Source: Cerasicoccus frondis
Lineage (GTDB): Bacteria; Verrucomicrobiota; Verrucomicrobiia; Opitutales; Cerasicoccaceae
Direction of reading: 5' to 3'
NCBI GenBank assembly: GCA_031296915.1
Contig: JAVDPC010000001.1
Location: 186,001 to 250,000 of the forward strand
DNA: 64,000 bases
The position numbers and the translations under genes were made by a program. Shown here in pieces: positions 30,033-39,146 of the stretch. The notes under the pieces were generated by a model that was not told the origin of the DNA, ran no database searches, and saw nothing but the letters and a program-made list of their open reading frames with translations. Each line of letters starts with the position of its first letter. The stretch's first letter is position 1.

Positions 30033-30267
30033 CGTAGGCAGATCGAATCGGCCAGCGACGGCGTGTCAAATGTCTATTGGCCAGGCTTTACGAACTGGGG
30101 TGCATTTGAGTCTGCGCTGTCCGTTGAGCGTTGGGGTCCAAGCAGAAGACGGGCGCCGACGCGCCGAACATTCCTGCGAACCAGGTATTGCCGTCAGGCG
30201 CAATTTTGACCACATTGTGCGGCATTAACGACGCGTCCTCCCGTTCTATTTCGTTAAAATCAATGCC

Positions 30268-30912
30268 ATGAAACATTTGCTGCTCCCCCTCGCCTGCCTG
30301 CTCGCGATGCACGCCCACGCCGCCACGGTGACGGGGGTTATCGATGTGGATGAGCTGCCCGGCGCCAAGCGCTCCGCCAACCGCTACCAGCGCGGCGCAT
30401 CCGAGCCCGTGGCCCCGCCGCCGGAGCCGCAAGCCGTGGTTTACCTGGAGGGCGAGTTCCCGCAGGAGTTGTGGGACAACGCGCCGAAGTCCGGCGAGCT
30501 GATCCAGCGCGGGTTGCAGTTTGAGGTCAGCGTGATGCCGGTCGCCAAGGGCGCGATGGTCGTCTTTCCCAATGAGGACGAAACGTTCCACAATGTCTTT
30601 TCTTATTCGCCGGAAAAAAGTTTCGATCTCGGCCGCTATCGCAAGGGCGAGGAGCCCGGCACCGTGGTCTTTGAAAAGCCGGGGGAGATCGCTGTTTTCT
30701 GCGAGATCCACCGCCACATGCGGTCAACGATTCTCGTGCTCGACACGCCGGTATTCGCCATTGCCGACAGCGAGGGGAAATTCACGCTGCCCAACGCGCC
30801 CGCAGGCAATTACGAGCTCGTGGTCTGGTACGGACCGGGCAAAAGCAGCCGCCAGCCAATCACCGTGCCCGCTGGCGATGAACCCCTGACCGTTGAGCCC
30901 GTCGCGCCGTAA
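30268..30912 (+). CDS. Cupredoxin-like periplasmic protein (methylamine-utilisation type)
   Basis: A 214-aa protein with a signal peptide (MKHLLLPLACLLAMHAHA). Residues about 80-160 form a plastocyanin-like domain with a full type-1 copper set: H108 in ETFHNVFS, C145 and H148 in VFCEIHRHM, and M151. The C-terminal part (FTLPNAPAGNYELVVWYG) is a small beta-sandwich of the carboxypeptidase-regulatory type. Homologues are often annotated as methylamine utilisation proteins and in several Gammaproteobacteria sit beside a GGDEF or cyclase gene and a porin, as here. Six bases separate it from the cyclase gene, so they are one operon. Confidence 0.8.
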   Translation: MKHLLLPLACLLAMHAHAATVTGVIDVDELPGAKRSANRYQRGASEPVAPPPEPQAVVYLEGEFPQELWDNAPKSGELIQRGLQFEVSVMPVAKGAMVVFPNEDETFHNVFSYSPEKSFDLGRYRKGEEPGTVVFEKPGEIAVFCEIHRHMRSTILVLDTPVFAIADSEGKFTLPNAPAGNYELVVWYGPGKSSRQPITVPAGDEPLTVEPVAP

Positions 30913-30918
30913 ACTCGC

Positions 30919-32691
30919 ATGCCCGCCGACGCCACCCTCTCCCGCCCGCCGCTCTGGCATCGCTTCAGCTTTCGGCTGACGGTGGCCATTCTCGGCATTG
31001 TGGCCGTGGTGACGCTTGGGCTGATTACGCTTGTGCAGGCGCGCTTCAACGCCGCTTACCGCGAGTTTGTCACAGAGCGGTTCAACGACCAGATCAAGTC
31101 GTTCGAAAAGCAATTTAACCTCCGCCGCGGCAAGCTGGAGCAAGACATCATCAGCGCCTCGCAGTACGCCGTGCGCCCGCAAGCCGCCCTCATGTCCGGC
31201 GCCGCTGACCGCGCTTACCTGGACTTCAGCGTGGAGCTGGAGTCGTCCCTGCGCTCGGATTCCGGCGGCATGACGGGCGCGTTTTTCCGACTGTTTAACG
31301 CCGAGGGCGTCATGCAGATTCCACCTGAGATGAACGCCGGCGCCGTAAACGGAGTCAGCGAAGCAACGGTGGCGGAGTTGCTTGCGCCCTGTCTCGTCAT
31401 GCCGCCAGAGGATGCCGACCTGGACCACTATTTCAGCCTCGGCTACGTCAGTTTTCCCACCGCCAGTGAGCCTAGCCTTTACGAGCTGCTCGTCGCGCCG
31501 GTTTACCTGGGCGGCGAGATCGCGGAGCACAATTTTGTCGGCTGGATTGTGCTCGGCCAACACCTCGGCAGCGACATGCTCGACACCGACAGCGCCACGA
31601 TTGAGAGCGGCATATTCGCCGACGGGCATCTCTTCTCGCAGTCCATTCCCGACAATGCCGACCCGGACATCGCGCGCATCATTGAGAACCGCCGCGAGGG
31701 CGACTTGCCCGAATACCGCCTCAGCGGCGTGAACTACCTGGTCTTCGCCTACCAACTGCAATCCACCGAAGGCATGCCCGGCGCCTGGCGCGTGCAGCTC
31801 TATTCGCTCGCGGGTCTGGAAGCGCTGGTGGAGCGCATTCGTCAGCTTGCGGTCTGGTTCCTCGGCGCGGCGCTGCTCTTCGGCCTCGCGCTGAGTTACT
31901 TTGTATCGCAAAGCTTCGCCCATCGCATCGAGAAACTCGTTGGCGTTATGCGGCAGATCGGGCATGGCGATTTCGACGTCAGCCCACCACCCGGCAACGA
32001 CGAGTTGGGCCAGCTTTCCACGACCATCAAAAGCGCCGCCAGCGAGCTCGCGCAGAAGGAGAAAATTCACCAGGCGCTCAACATGGTCACCGACCCCGCC
32101 GTCGCCAAAGAAATGCTCGAAGGCAAGATCGAGCTCGGCGGTGAAATGCGCGAAGTGGCGACGCTCTTTTGCGACATCCGCGGGTTCACGCCGCTGACCG
32201 ATGGCATGAACCCGTGCGATGTCGTTGACCTCGTCAACGCGCACATGGGCGTCATGGCCGACCTGGCTCAAGAGCACAACGGCGTTGTCGATAAATACGT
32301 GGGCGACGAGATCATGGTGCTCTTCGGCGCGCCCCACGCCTACGGTGATGACTGGGTGAACGCCGTGCGCTGCGGCCTCGCCATGTGCGCGATGCGCAAG
32401 CAGCTCAACGACGACGTCGCGCGCCCGATCAACATCGGCGTCGGCATCGGCGCGGGCGAAGTCGTGGCCGGCTACATGGGCTCCGAGCGACGGCGGAATT
32501 ACACCGTGCTGGGCGACCGCGTAAACCTCGCCGCCCGCCTCTGCTCCAAGGCCGGCCCCGGCGAAGTCATCATCGACCAAGCCATCCGCAACCGCCTGCC
32601 CAAAACTGCCGTGGTAGAGAAAATTGACAGCGTGCAGCTCAAAGGTTTTAAAGACCCCGTGCCTGTGTTCAAAGTCATTTCCGTGGATTGA
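30919..32691 (+). CDS. Membrane class III adenylate/guanylate cyclase
   Basis: A 590-aa sensor cyclase. An N-terminal membrane span (FRLTVAILGIVAVVTLGLI) is followed by a periplasmic region to about residue 305, a second span (LAVWFLGAALLFGLALSYF), a HAMP-like linker (HRIEKLVGVMRQIGHGDFDV) and a catalytic domain from about 410. The metal-binding aspartates are D419 (FCDIRGFT) and D463 (YVGDEIMVLFG), 44 apart, and the transition-state region is NYTVLGDRVNLAARL. It makes a cyclic nucleotide in response to a periplasmic signal, perhaps copper redox state relayed by the cupredoxin; that link is inference. Confidence 0.88.
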   Translation: MPADATLSRPPLWHRFSFRLTVAILGIVAVVTLGLITLVQARFNAAYREFVTERFNDQIKSFEKQFNLRRGKLEQDIISASQYAVRPQAALMSGAADRAYLDFSVELESSLRSDSGGMTGAFFRLFNAEGVMQIPPEMNAGAVNGVSEATVAELLAPCLVMPPEDADLDHYFSLGYVSFPTASEPSLYELLVAPVYLGGEIAEHNFVGWIVLGQHLGSDMLDTDSATIESGIFADGHLFSQSIPDNADPDIARIIENRREGDLPEYRLSGVNYLVFAYQLQSTEGMPGAWRVQLYSLAGLEALVERIRQLAVWFLGAALLFGLALSYFVSQSFAHRIEKLVGVMRQIGHGDFDVSPPPGNDELGQLSTTIKSAASELAQKEKIHQALNMVTDPAVAKEMLEGKIELGGEMREVATLFCDIRGFTPLTDGMNPCDVVDLVNAHMGVMADLAQEHNGVVDKYVGDEIMVLFGAPHAYGDDWVNAVRCGLAMCAMRKQLNDDVARPINIGVGIGAGEVVAGYMGSERRRNYTVLGDRVNLAARLCSKAGPGEVIIDQAIRNRLPKTAVVEKIDSVQLKGFKDPVPVFKVISVD

Positions 32692-32696
32692 TCATA

Positions 32697-33149
32697 ATGA
32701 ATGAGGAATCACTCAAGCTGCCGTCCCAACTGCTTTATCTGATTTCAAAAGGTGCGTGGAAGCATCCAGGCGACGATAAGTTGAAAGAGTTGGTTCCATT
32801 TCTAGGTGAGCCGATCGATTTCTTGTATTCGAAAGAACAGATGGATTTTAATAGCGGTCCACTGATGGATAATAATGAAACAGAAAGCTGCTTTTTTCAT
32901 GAATATCGAGGCTCAGCATTTTCAGACGTTCGCGACTTGCCTTGGATTGATGTCGAAAAGTCGATTATGATCGCAGTCAATAGATCCATCGGTGACGATC
33001 TAGGTATAGCTCTAGATTATCGAACGAGTTCTGATGATCCTAGAGTTATCGCATCTGACTGGTCAGAGAATGAGTGTATGTGGAGAGAAATCGCACCTAC
33101 ATTTTCTACCTTTTGCTCTATGATAGAGCTAGTGCCAGATAATGCATGA
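32697..33149 (+). CDS. SUKH/SMI1-KNR4-like protein
   Basis: A 150-aa soluble protein, start at ATG 32697 (MNEESLK), five bases after the cyclase stop. The C-terminal line RVIASDWSENECMWREIAPTFSTFCSMIEL matches the end of SUKH (SMI1/KNR4) domains, which in bacteria are mostly immunity proteins against polymorphic toxins. It is poorer in G+C than the genes on either side and interrupts the cyclase-porin pair, suggesting later insertion. No toxin gene is adjacent, so an immunity role is inference. Confidence 0.5.
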   Translation: MNEESLKLPSQLLYLISKGAWKHPGDDKLKELVPFLGEPIDFLYSKEQMDFNSGPLMDNNETESCFFHEYRGSAFSDVRDLPWIDVEKSIMIAVNRSIGDDLGIALDYRTSSDDPRVIASDWSENECMWREIAPTFSTFCSMIELVPDNA

Positions 33150-33173
33150 CACCACATCGCTGCGATAAATCCG

Positions 33174-33180
33174 CCCCCCC
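33174..33180 (+). promoter_or_regulatory. C7 tract in the porin leader
   Basis: A run of seven C residues lies 12 bp before the porin ATG. Homopolymeric tracts at this position can change expression by slippage in other bacteria; nothing here shows that it does so, but similar C7-C8 runs recur nearby. Confidence 0.35.
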
Positions 33181-33192
33181 AATCGACCTTCA

Positions 33193-34410
33193 ATGAAAGC
33201 CAGCCTACTAACTACAGTTGCCCTGATACCATTCTACGCCAGCGCCTTGGTCAACCCTCTGGAAGAACTGAGCAACAATCTCTTCTACGAAACTGAAGAC
33301 GGATTTTTCGCGATTCAAGGTGGCGGGTCGATCGACATTTCGGGCTATTATTTTAACGAAGAACCGGTTGGTTTCGTGTTCCCCAATCCGCCCACCGACC
33401 ACACGCTTTTCAGCCCGCGGCTTACATTGACCGCCGACGCTTGGCTCGGCGAACGTCTCTCCGGCTCGATTAAATTTCGCTGGGACGACGGCATCGACCC
33501 CGGCTACATGGACAACCAGGTCCGCATCGATGAGTTGTTCTTCGACACCGTCATTGTGCCGGGCAATCTCGATGTGCGCATCGGGCGGTTTGCGACGATC
33601 TTCGGCAACTACATTCCACGGCAAAGCTCGTGGGACAACCCGTTCATTTCGCCGCCCCTGCCCTACTATCAGGCGACCAGCGTCACCGATGACGCCGCGC
33701 CGCCCAACGCCACCGCATTCGCCAATCGTCGGAACGTGGTCGCCAATAACCACACCTGGCTGCCCATCATCTGGGCGCCGGTTTACACCCAAGGCGCGGC
33801 GGGCTTTGGCAGTTGGCGCGACTTCGACCTCGCCGCCTCGTTCACCAACCGCGCCATCTCCTCGCGCCCCTCGCTCTGGGACGACTACGACTGGAGCGAC
33901 CCGACCTTTACCGGTCGACTTGGCTGGACGCCGGTCACCGAATGGAGCTTTGGCCTGTCGGGCTCATTTGGCGCATATTTAAAAGACATCGCCCAATCAA
34001 CCCTGCCGCCCGGAACGAGCATTGGCGACTACGAGCAAGTCGCGGTTGGGCTCGACGCATCGTGGGCCAGCGGACCGTGGCAAGTCTGGGCCGAGGCGAT
34101 GTTTTCCGAGTTCGACGTGCCCAACGTCAGCGACCCCGCGCAGATCTATAGTTTTTACGTGGAGGGCAAATACAAGTTCACGCCCAAGTTTTACGGCGCC
34201 CTGCGCTATGGCATGCAGTTTTACAACGAGATCGACACGCCCGCTGGCAAGCAGCGCTGGGACAACGACATGCTCCGCGCCGAAGCCGCCGTGGGCTACC
34301 GTTTTGACCGCCACTTGCTCCTCAAGCTCCAGTATCAGTATCAACACCAGTTCGCCGATTTTCAGGACGGCGTGAACCAATTAGCCGGCCAACTGGTGAT
34401 TAAATTTTAG
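33193..34410 (+). CDS. Outer-membrane porin-like protein
   Basis: A 405-aa exported beta-barrel candidate. After a short signal peptide (MKASLLTTVALIPFYASA) it shows alternating aromatic strands typical of porins: LTLTADAWLGERLSGSIKFRW, LDVRIGRFATIFGNYIP, YSFYVEGKYKFTPKFYGALRY, LLLKLQYQYQHQF and the C-terminal LVIKF with a terminal Phe. It probably transports or screens small solutes, substrate unknown. Together with the cupredoxin and cyclase genes it forms the conserved-looking cluster, now split by the SUKH-like gene. Confidence 0.75.
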   Translation: MKASLLTTVALIPFYASALVNPLEELSNNLFYETEDGFFAIQGGGSIDISGYYFNEEPVGFVFPNPPTDHTLFSPRLTLTADAWLGERLSGSIKFRWDDGIDPGYMDNQVRIDELFFDTVIVPGNLDVRIGRFATIFGNYIPRQSSWDNPFISPPLPYYQATSVTDDAAPPNATAFANRRNVVANNHTWLPIIWAPVYTQGAAGFGSWRDFDLAASFTNRAISSRPSLWDDYDWSDPTFTGRLGWTPVTEWSFGLSGSFGAYLKDIAQSTLPPGTSIGDYEQVAVGLDASWASGPWQVWAEAMFSEFDVPNVSDPAQIYSFYVEGKYKFTPKFYGALRYGMQFYNEIDTPAGKQRWDNDMLRAEAAVGYRFDRHLLLKLQYQYQHQFADFQDGVNQLAGQLVIKF

Positions 34411-34520
34411 ACCGTAAGCGAAGCGTATTCGCTGCGAGTTCGCTTTTGGAGCTTGCATCAGTTCCGAACCGAATATATTAATTTCGATTACTGAATCCCA
34501 ACTTAACAGAATCGAAACGA

Positions 34521-35318
34521 ATGAGAATCGCCACCCTCTCGCTGATCGCCCTACTCCCCCTCTGCAGCCAGGCGGACCTGATGAACGACAACTCCACCTG
34601 GGCGCTGAAGTCGCAAATATTTTTCCAAAGCGATTTCGGCTCCACGACACCCTACTCCTACTTTTTTGATTCCGGGGCCCTGGAAACCGGGGCCACTGCG
34701 GCGCCCAGCGTTGCCGGAGGCGCCGAAACCGAAACCATGACCGGCGTCGCCAACAATTGGTCTTACAGCGAGCTTTTCTCGGAGCAGGACGACATGGACG
34801 CCAGCTTCCCCAATGGCCCCTACTCCATTACGAGCAACGGGACGCCAACCACTGCAGAAGTCGCCATCGGCGTTTCCCCGACCTATGCCGACGCCTATCC
34901 AGACGCCATTCCCGCTCTGGATTCCGTCACCGGTTCCAGCTTTGTCGACGGCAAGCTGTCGATCCCCTTCACCACGAGCCAAATCAGCTTTGACTGGAAT
35001 GACCCGGGCGGCTCCGTGACCGACGTGTTGCTCACCCTGTTCGATTCAGACTACCAGTTGATCTTCTACGGCCTCTACGACGGCGATGCCCAGTCCACCG
35101 GCCTGATCGATTTCCCCTTCGCAAGCGCGGGCGATTATGAAGCCGAGTTGATTTTCATGAACAAGACCACGGATCAGGTGGTCGATGGCGTCGATGTTTA
35201 CGGCGGCTTTTACCATGGGACCGCTTTGGAAATCGAGGTCGTGCCAGAGCAGTCGAGTTACGCCGTCCTTTGCGGCTTGGCGGCTTTCATTGTCCTGATC
35301 GCTCGGCGGCGCAGTTAA
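34521..35318 (+). CDS. PEP-CTERM exported protein (PEQ variant)
   Basis: A 265-aa protein with a signal peptide (MRIATLSLIALLPLCSQA). The mature domain is a beta-rich sandwich (SQISFDWNDPGG, LIDFPFASAGDYEAELIFMN) like those found in many PEP-CTERM proteins. The C-terminus is VPEQSSYA, a hydrophobic span (VLCGLAAFIVLIA) and RRRS, a PEP-CTERM signal in which the second Pro is Gln. That may weaken exosortase recognition. Function unknown. Confidence 0.75.
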   Translation: MRIATLSLIALLPLCSQADLMNDNSTWALKSQIFFQSDFGSTTPYSYFFDSGALETGATAAPSVAGGAETETMTGVANNWSYSELFSEQDDMDASFPNGPYSITSNGTPTTAEVAIGVSPTYADAYPDAIPALDSVTGSSFVDGKLSIPFTTSQISFDWNDPGGSVTDVLLTLFDSDYQLIFYGLYDGDAQSTGLIDFPFASAGDYEAELIFMNKTTDQVVDGVDVYGGFYHGTALEIEVVPEQSSYAVLCGLAAFIVLIARRRS

Positions 35319-35377
35319 AAACATTGCGTCCGATAGGATGCGCGCAGACAAAGGGCAACGAGCTTTAATCGCACCCG

Positions 35378-35803
35378 ATGCCTACACCGAGCCCAGAAGG
35401 CGTTTTCACGCACGAGTTTCCCGTGACGGCGGACATGATCGACCGCCAGCAGCACGTGAACAATGTCGTCTACGTGCAGTGGATGCAAGATGTGGCGATT
35501 GCCCATTCGCGCGCCTGTGGCGGCTACGCGGCGATGGAAGCCGCCGATGGTTCCTGGGTCGCCCGCTCACATCACATCGAGTATTTAAAACCCGCGCGCG
35601 AGGGCGATGTCATCCGTGCGCAAACCTGGGTGTGCGACGCCACCAAAGTGCGCTCACGGCGCCGGTATCACTTTTACCGTGAGGGCGATGACGCCCTGAT
35701 TGCCCGTGGCGAGACGGACTGGGTGTACGTCGACGCCCAGACCGGCCGCCCCATTCCAATCCCGGAAGCAGTGCGGGCTTGCTATCCGCTGGTGGAACAA
35801 TGA
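35378..35803 (+). CDS. Acyl-CoA thioesterase (4HBT hot-dog family)
   Basis: A 141-aa protein of the 4-hydroxybenzoyl-CoA thioesterase/YbgC-FatA type, which hydrolyses acyl-CoA or acyl-ACP. The active-site line MIDRQQHVNNVVYVQWMQD has the conserved His-Asn-Asn-x-x-Tyr arrangement after the Asp, and the second half has HHIEYLKPAREGDV. Length matches the family. Substrate chain unknown. It starts 59 bp after the PEP-CTERM gene and ends 25 bp before the next gene. Confidence 0.88.
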   Translation: MPTPSPEGVFTHEFPVTADMIDRQQHVNNVVYVQWMQDVAIAHSRACGGYAAMEAADGSWVARSHHIEYLKPAREGDVIRAQTWVCDATKVRSRRRYHFYREGDDALIARGETDWVYVDAQTGRPIPIPEAVRACYPLVEQ

Positions 35804-35828
35804 TAGTTTATCGTAACCTTAAGTTACG

Positions 35829-36524
35829 ATGAAACCGCCCTCCAAGCTTCCCACCAAACTCCCACAGCAGGTCATCGACGCGGCGGCGCTCCGGGAAGAG
35901 GAACGCTTTGCGGAATATTCAGCGCTGCTTACCCGCGGCAAGTTGATGAAGCGCCTGACAAAGCAGTTTCATTTCAAGCCCCATGCCTTGCGTCAATTTG
36001 CTGACGTGGCGCAAAGGACAGCGGATATCGAAACGTCAACCGAAAGCAGCGGCATGCTTTGCCAGGCGAAATGGGTCGCCCGACACGAAGAAAAGCCTGG
36101 CGAAGGCGATCAGCTGTTCATGTTTTTCTTTGGAATTTTTGGTATTCTGTATAGCTACGTTACCCGTGGTGATCGAACGACTGAAATCACATTTCTATCC
36201 GTCCACCGCATGCCCGCAGGAGTGGTCAATAACTTCAAAAAACGACGCCTCAAACTCGCAATCGGCGAAGCGCTCGCTCAGGTTATCGGCGTCTGCTCTC
36301 TCTTCTGGACGCTTGCTGAATTAATTCAACTGCTGGACAACGTAACCCCGCCACAGACCAAGTGGGCATTCCTCGCGCCTCTGATTTTGACCATAATAAG
36401 TTTCGGCGCGGCATGGTGGTGCAATCGCGAGAAGATTCCCCCGAAGCTTCGCCTCTACGGCGGCGGCAAATTTAAGCTCAAGTCCCTGCAAACTCTTGTA
36501 ATGCCTGACGTTACGCCCCGTTAG
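35829..36524 (+). CDS. Unknown membrane protein with two C-terminal spans
   Basis: A 231-aa protein without a recognisable family. The first half is soluble (TRGKLMKRLTKQFHFKPHALRQFADVA, with a possible KIR-like tail), followed by a hydrophobic patch (LFMFFFGIFGILYSYV). Two clear membrane segments lie near residues 145-170 (IGEALAQVIGVCSLFWTLAEL) and 178-200 (WAFLAPLILTIISFGAAWWC). No ribosome-binding site of note. It sits alone between the thioesterase and the flavoprotein gene. Confidence 0.6.
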   Translation: MKPPSKLPTKLPQQVIDAAALREEERFAEYSALLTRGKLMKRLTKQFHFKPHALRQFADVAQRTADIETSTESSGMLCQAKWVARHEEKPGEGDQLFMFFFGIFGILYSYVTRGDRTTEITFLSVHRMPAGVVNNFKKRRLKLAIGEALAQVIGVCSLFWTLAELIQLLDNVTPPQTKWAFLAPLILTIISFGAAWWCNREKIPPKLRLYGGGKFKLKSLQTLVMPDVTPR

Positions 36525-36618
36525 CGCGCCTGCGGGAGCCCATCAGCCCAGCTAATTACGTCGAAGTAATACTTGAACTCAACGGCGGGAGCAGCCTTAC
36601 TAATGAGTTTTGCGCACA

Positions 36619-38412
36619 ATGAAAATCCCGTCACACGCTCCTTTCAGCGAACCGCAACGCAATTCCCTTAACCAAATCCTGCCGACACTGACTGATCCGC
36701 AGGTCACTTGGCTGAGTGGTTTTCTCGCGGGCGCTCAAGCCTCAGGCGGCGCATCCGCCGAAGCCGCGCCAGTCCCCGCCGCGCCATCCAGCATCCCGCT
36801 GACGATCCTCTACGGCACCGAAAGCGGCAACGCCGAGACCCTCGCCGCAGAAGCCAAGAAGGCCGCCGCCGCCAAGGGCTTTAAGGCGAAGATCGTCGAC
36901 ATGGGCGACTACAAGACGGGCGATTTCGCCAAGGAGAAGAACCTCCTCGTCATCTGCAGCACCTGGGGCGACGGTGAGCCGCCGGACCGCGCAGTCCCCT
37001 TCTACGAGTTCGTCATGGGCGACAAGGCCCCCAAGCTCGAAGGCGCCCGCTTCTCCGTGCTCGCACTCGGCGACACCGCCTACGAGAAGTTCTGCCAGAC
37101 CGGCAAAGACTTTGACGCCCGCCTCGAAAAGCTCGGCGCCAAGCGCTTTCACCCGCGCACCGATTGCGACCTCGACTACGAGGGCCCGTTCAAGAAGTGG
37201 CTCGATGGCGCACTCCACGATTTGAGCGAGTTGGCTGCCCCGGCGGCTCCCGCGACCAATGGCGCCGCCGTCCTGGCCCCCGCCGCGCCGGCCATCGAAT
37301 ACGGCAAGAAGAATCCTTTCCCGTCCGAGCTCCTGGAGCGCGTGCTCCTCAATGGCCGCGGTTCCATCAAGGAAACCATCCACCTGGAAATGTCCCTCGC
37401 CGGCAGTGGCCTGACCTACGACGCAGGCGACGCGTTGGCGGTCATCCCGACCAACTGCCCGGACGACGTTGAACACGTGATCGCATCGGGCAAGTTCAAG
37501 GCGGACGACGCCGTGGCCGCGCCTGATGGCAGCGAAGGCCCCCTCAACGAAGTGCTCGCGCAGTACTACGACATCACCGGCCTCACCAAGAACATCGTTA
37601 AGAAGTACAACGAGTTGGCCAAAAGCGCCGAGCTCACTGCCCTTCTCGACGACAAGGAAAAGCTGCAAAATTACCTATGGGGCCGCCAGATCTGCGACCT
37701 TCTCGCGGACTACCCGATCGGCCTGTCCGCCAAGGATTTCGTGGGCCTGCTCCGCAAGATGCCGCCGCGCCTTTACTCGATCGCCTCCAGCATGAAGGCG
37801 CATCCAGACGAAGTCCACCTCACGGTGGCCGCGGTTCGCTACGACGCCTACGGGCGCAAGCGCAAGGGCGTTGCCTCGACCTTCCTCGCTGACCGCGTGG
37901 CCATCGGCGAAACGCTCCCCGTTTACACGCACCACAACAAGAACTTCAAGCTGCCCGCCAGCGGCGACACGCCGATCATCATGGTGGGCCCGGGCACCGG
38001 CATCGCGCCATTCCGCTCCTTTGTGGAAGACCGCGCCGCCGACGGCGCCAAGGGCAAGAACTGGCTATTCTTTGGCGACCAGCGTTTCTCCTACGACTTC
38101 CTTTACCAGCTCGAGTGGCAGGACTACCTCAAGGATGGCGTCCTGACCAAGCTCAACACGGCGTTCTCCCGCGACCAGCCCGAGAAGATCTACGTGCAAC
38201 AGCGCCTGATCGAAGAAGGCAAGGACGTCTACGCCTGGCTCCAGGACGGCGCGCACTTCTACGTCTGCGGCGACGCCTCCCGCATGGCGCACGACGTCAA
38301 CGAAGCGCTGATCTCGATTTACCAACAACATGGCGGCCTCTCCCCCGAAGACGCAGCAGCCGCCGTCAAGCAGCTCCAAAAAGACAAGCGTTACCAGCGG
38401 GACGTGTATTGA
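36619..38412 (+). CDS. cysJ: Sulfite reductase-type flavoprotein (CysJ-like)
   Basis: About 597 aa; I prefer the ATG at 36619 over a TTG nine bases earlier. Domains in order are flavodoxin (LTILYGTESGNAETLA, CSTWGDGEPPDRA), a FAD-binding connecting domain, RLYSIASS for FAD, and NADP-binding MVGPGTGIAPFRSF, ending in KRYQRDVY, the canonical CysJ tail. It carries electrons from NADPH to a sulfite-reducing hemoprotein. The beta subunit (CysI) is not adjacent, so a related role as a general NADPH-flavoprotein cannot be excluded. It is followed by a good terminator. Confidence 0.88.
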   Translation: MKIPSHAPFSEPQRNSLNQILPTLTDPQVTWLSGFLAGAQASGGASAEAAPVPAAPSSIPLTILYGTESGNAETLAAEAKKAAAAKGFKAKIVDMGDYKTGDFAKEKNLLVICSTWGDGEPPDRAVPFYEFVMGDKAPKLEGARFSVLALGDTAYEKFCQTGKDFDARLEKLGAKRFHPRTDCDLDYEGPFKKWLDGALHDLSELAAPAAPATNGAAVLAPAAPAIEYGKKNPFPSELLERVLLNGRGSIKETIHLEMSLAGSGLTYDAGDALAVIPTNCPDDVEHVIASGKFKADDAVAAPDGSEGPLNEVLAQYYDITGLTKNIVKKYNELAKSAELTALLDDKEKLQNYLWGRQICDLLADYPIGLSAKDFVGLLRKMPPRLYSIASSMKAHPDEVHLTVAAVRYDAYGRKRKGVASTFLADRVAIGETLPVYTHHNKNFKLPASGDTPIIMVGPGTGIAPFRSFVEDRAADGAKGKNWLFFGDQRFSYDFLYQLEWQDYLKDGVLTKLNTAFSRDQPEKIYVQQRLIEEGKDVYAWLQDGAHFYVCGDASRMAHDVNEALISIYQQHGGLSPEDAAAAVKQLQKDKRYQRDVY

Positions 38413-38442
38413 GATTAAAGTAAGCAAATTAAAAAATTAAAG

Positions 38443-38475
38443 AAGCGGCCGGACGATGTGTTCGGCCGTTTTTTT
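38443..38475 (+). terminator. Rho-independent terminator after cysJ
   Basis: A 6-bp GC stem (CGGCCG at 38446-38451 with CGGCCG at 38463-38468), extendable by A-T and G-T pairs, is followed by seven T residues. It lies about 30 bp after the cysJ stop. Confidence 0.85.
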
Positions 38476-38567
38476 GTTGCTACTAATTCGAAAAAAGCCA
38501 ACCCGTAATGATAAGCGTTTAATCGTACTTTACATCTTCAAAGTTAAGCCTAAGTATTTTTCGTGAG

Positions 38568-39146
38568 ATGAGCTATACCATTCCCGTAATCGCCGGCGAT
38601 ATTGTCGAAGAAATGCTAAACCCCAACTACATTGAGGTGTATTTAGTCGTGGATATTGACATGGATTTTGATTACTTTGAAGATCCCGACTTATCGGAAC
38701 TCATTTCGTTGAGCTTTGGCACACTGGATAAGTTGGACCTTGGGTCAACCATCGTTGTTGGCAGCGAACAACCCGATTGGACCGCCTTCAACGCCGTCCT
38801 AACGGATGGGAATAATGGCCGCCTGTACGCCCTATTAGTCAATTCGGTTGATGCTGATGGCGGATACATTTACTTTTCCGCCCTAGAATCTACAATCCTC
38901 GGAAGCGCAGCGGAGATGGAGCAGATATCAATCTCGTTTACGCTAAATGAATTAGCTTGGGAATATGGCATCTACAACGACGATTTCTTTGGTGAAGGCT
39001 CAGTTGAGCGCGATTACGTGACCAGTTTTGAGGGCACATTTGATTTTACTCCGGTTCCGGAGCCCGCCGTTTCAGCAGCGCTAATGGCCGCCCCGCTGTT
39101 CATGTTTGTCATGTGGAAAAAATTCCGCGCGAAAAACCGCAGTTAG
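38568..39146 (+). CDS. PEP-CTERM-tailed protein lacking a signal peptide
   Basis: A 192-aa frame ending in VPEPAVSAA, a hydrophobic span (LMAAPLFMFVMW) and KKFRAKNRS, a PEP-CTERM signal. The N-terminus (MSYTIPVIAGDIVEEML) has no signal peptide, and the same frame closes with TAA at 38520 just upstream, so none lies in frame. The protein may be the 3' part of a disrupted gene or may be misrouted. The interior is acidic and beta-rich. G+C is lower than the neighbouring cysJ. Confidence 0.6.
   Translation: MSYTIPVIAGDIVEEMLNPNYIEVYLVVDIDMDFDYFEDPDLSELISLSFGTLDKLDLGSTIVVGSEQPDWTAFNAVLTDGNNGRLYALLVNSVDADGGYIYFSALESTILGSAAEMEQISISFTLNELAWEYGIYNDDFFGEGSVERDYVTSFEGTFDFTPVPEPAVSAALMAAPLFMFVMWKKFRAKNRS

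Noticed and set aside
28827..30209. 460-codon open frame on the plus strand opposite the DUF481 gene
   Set aside because: It is a shadow of the minus-strand gene, which has a signal peptide, barrel strands and family motifs; the plus frame has none.
30724..32580. 618-codon open frame on the minus strand opposite the cyclase gene
   Set aside because: High-GC shadow; the cyclase gene shows HAMP and catalytic motifs, the reverse frame shows His/Ala/Val-rich nonsense.
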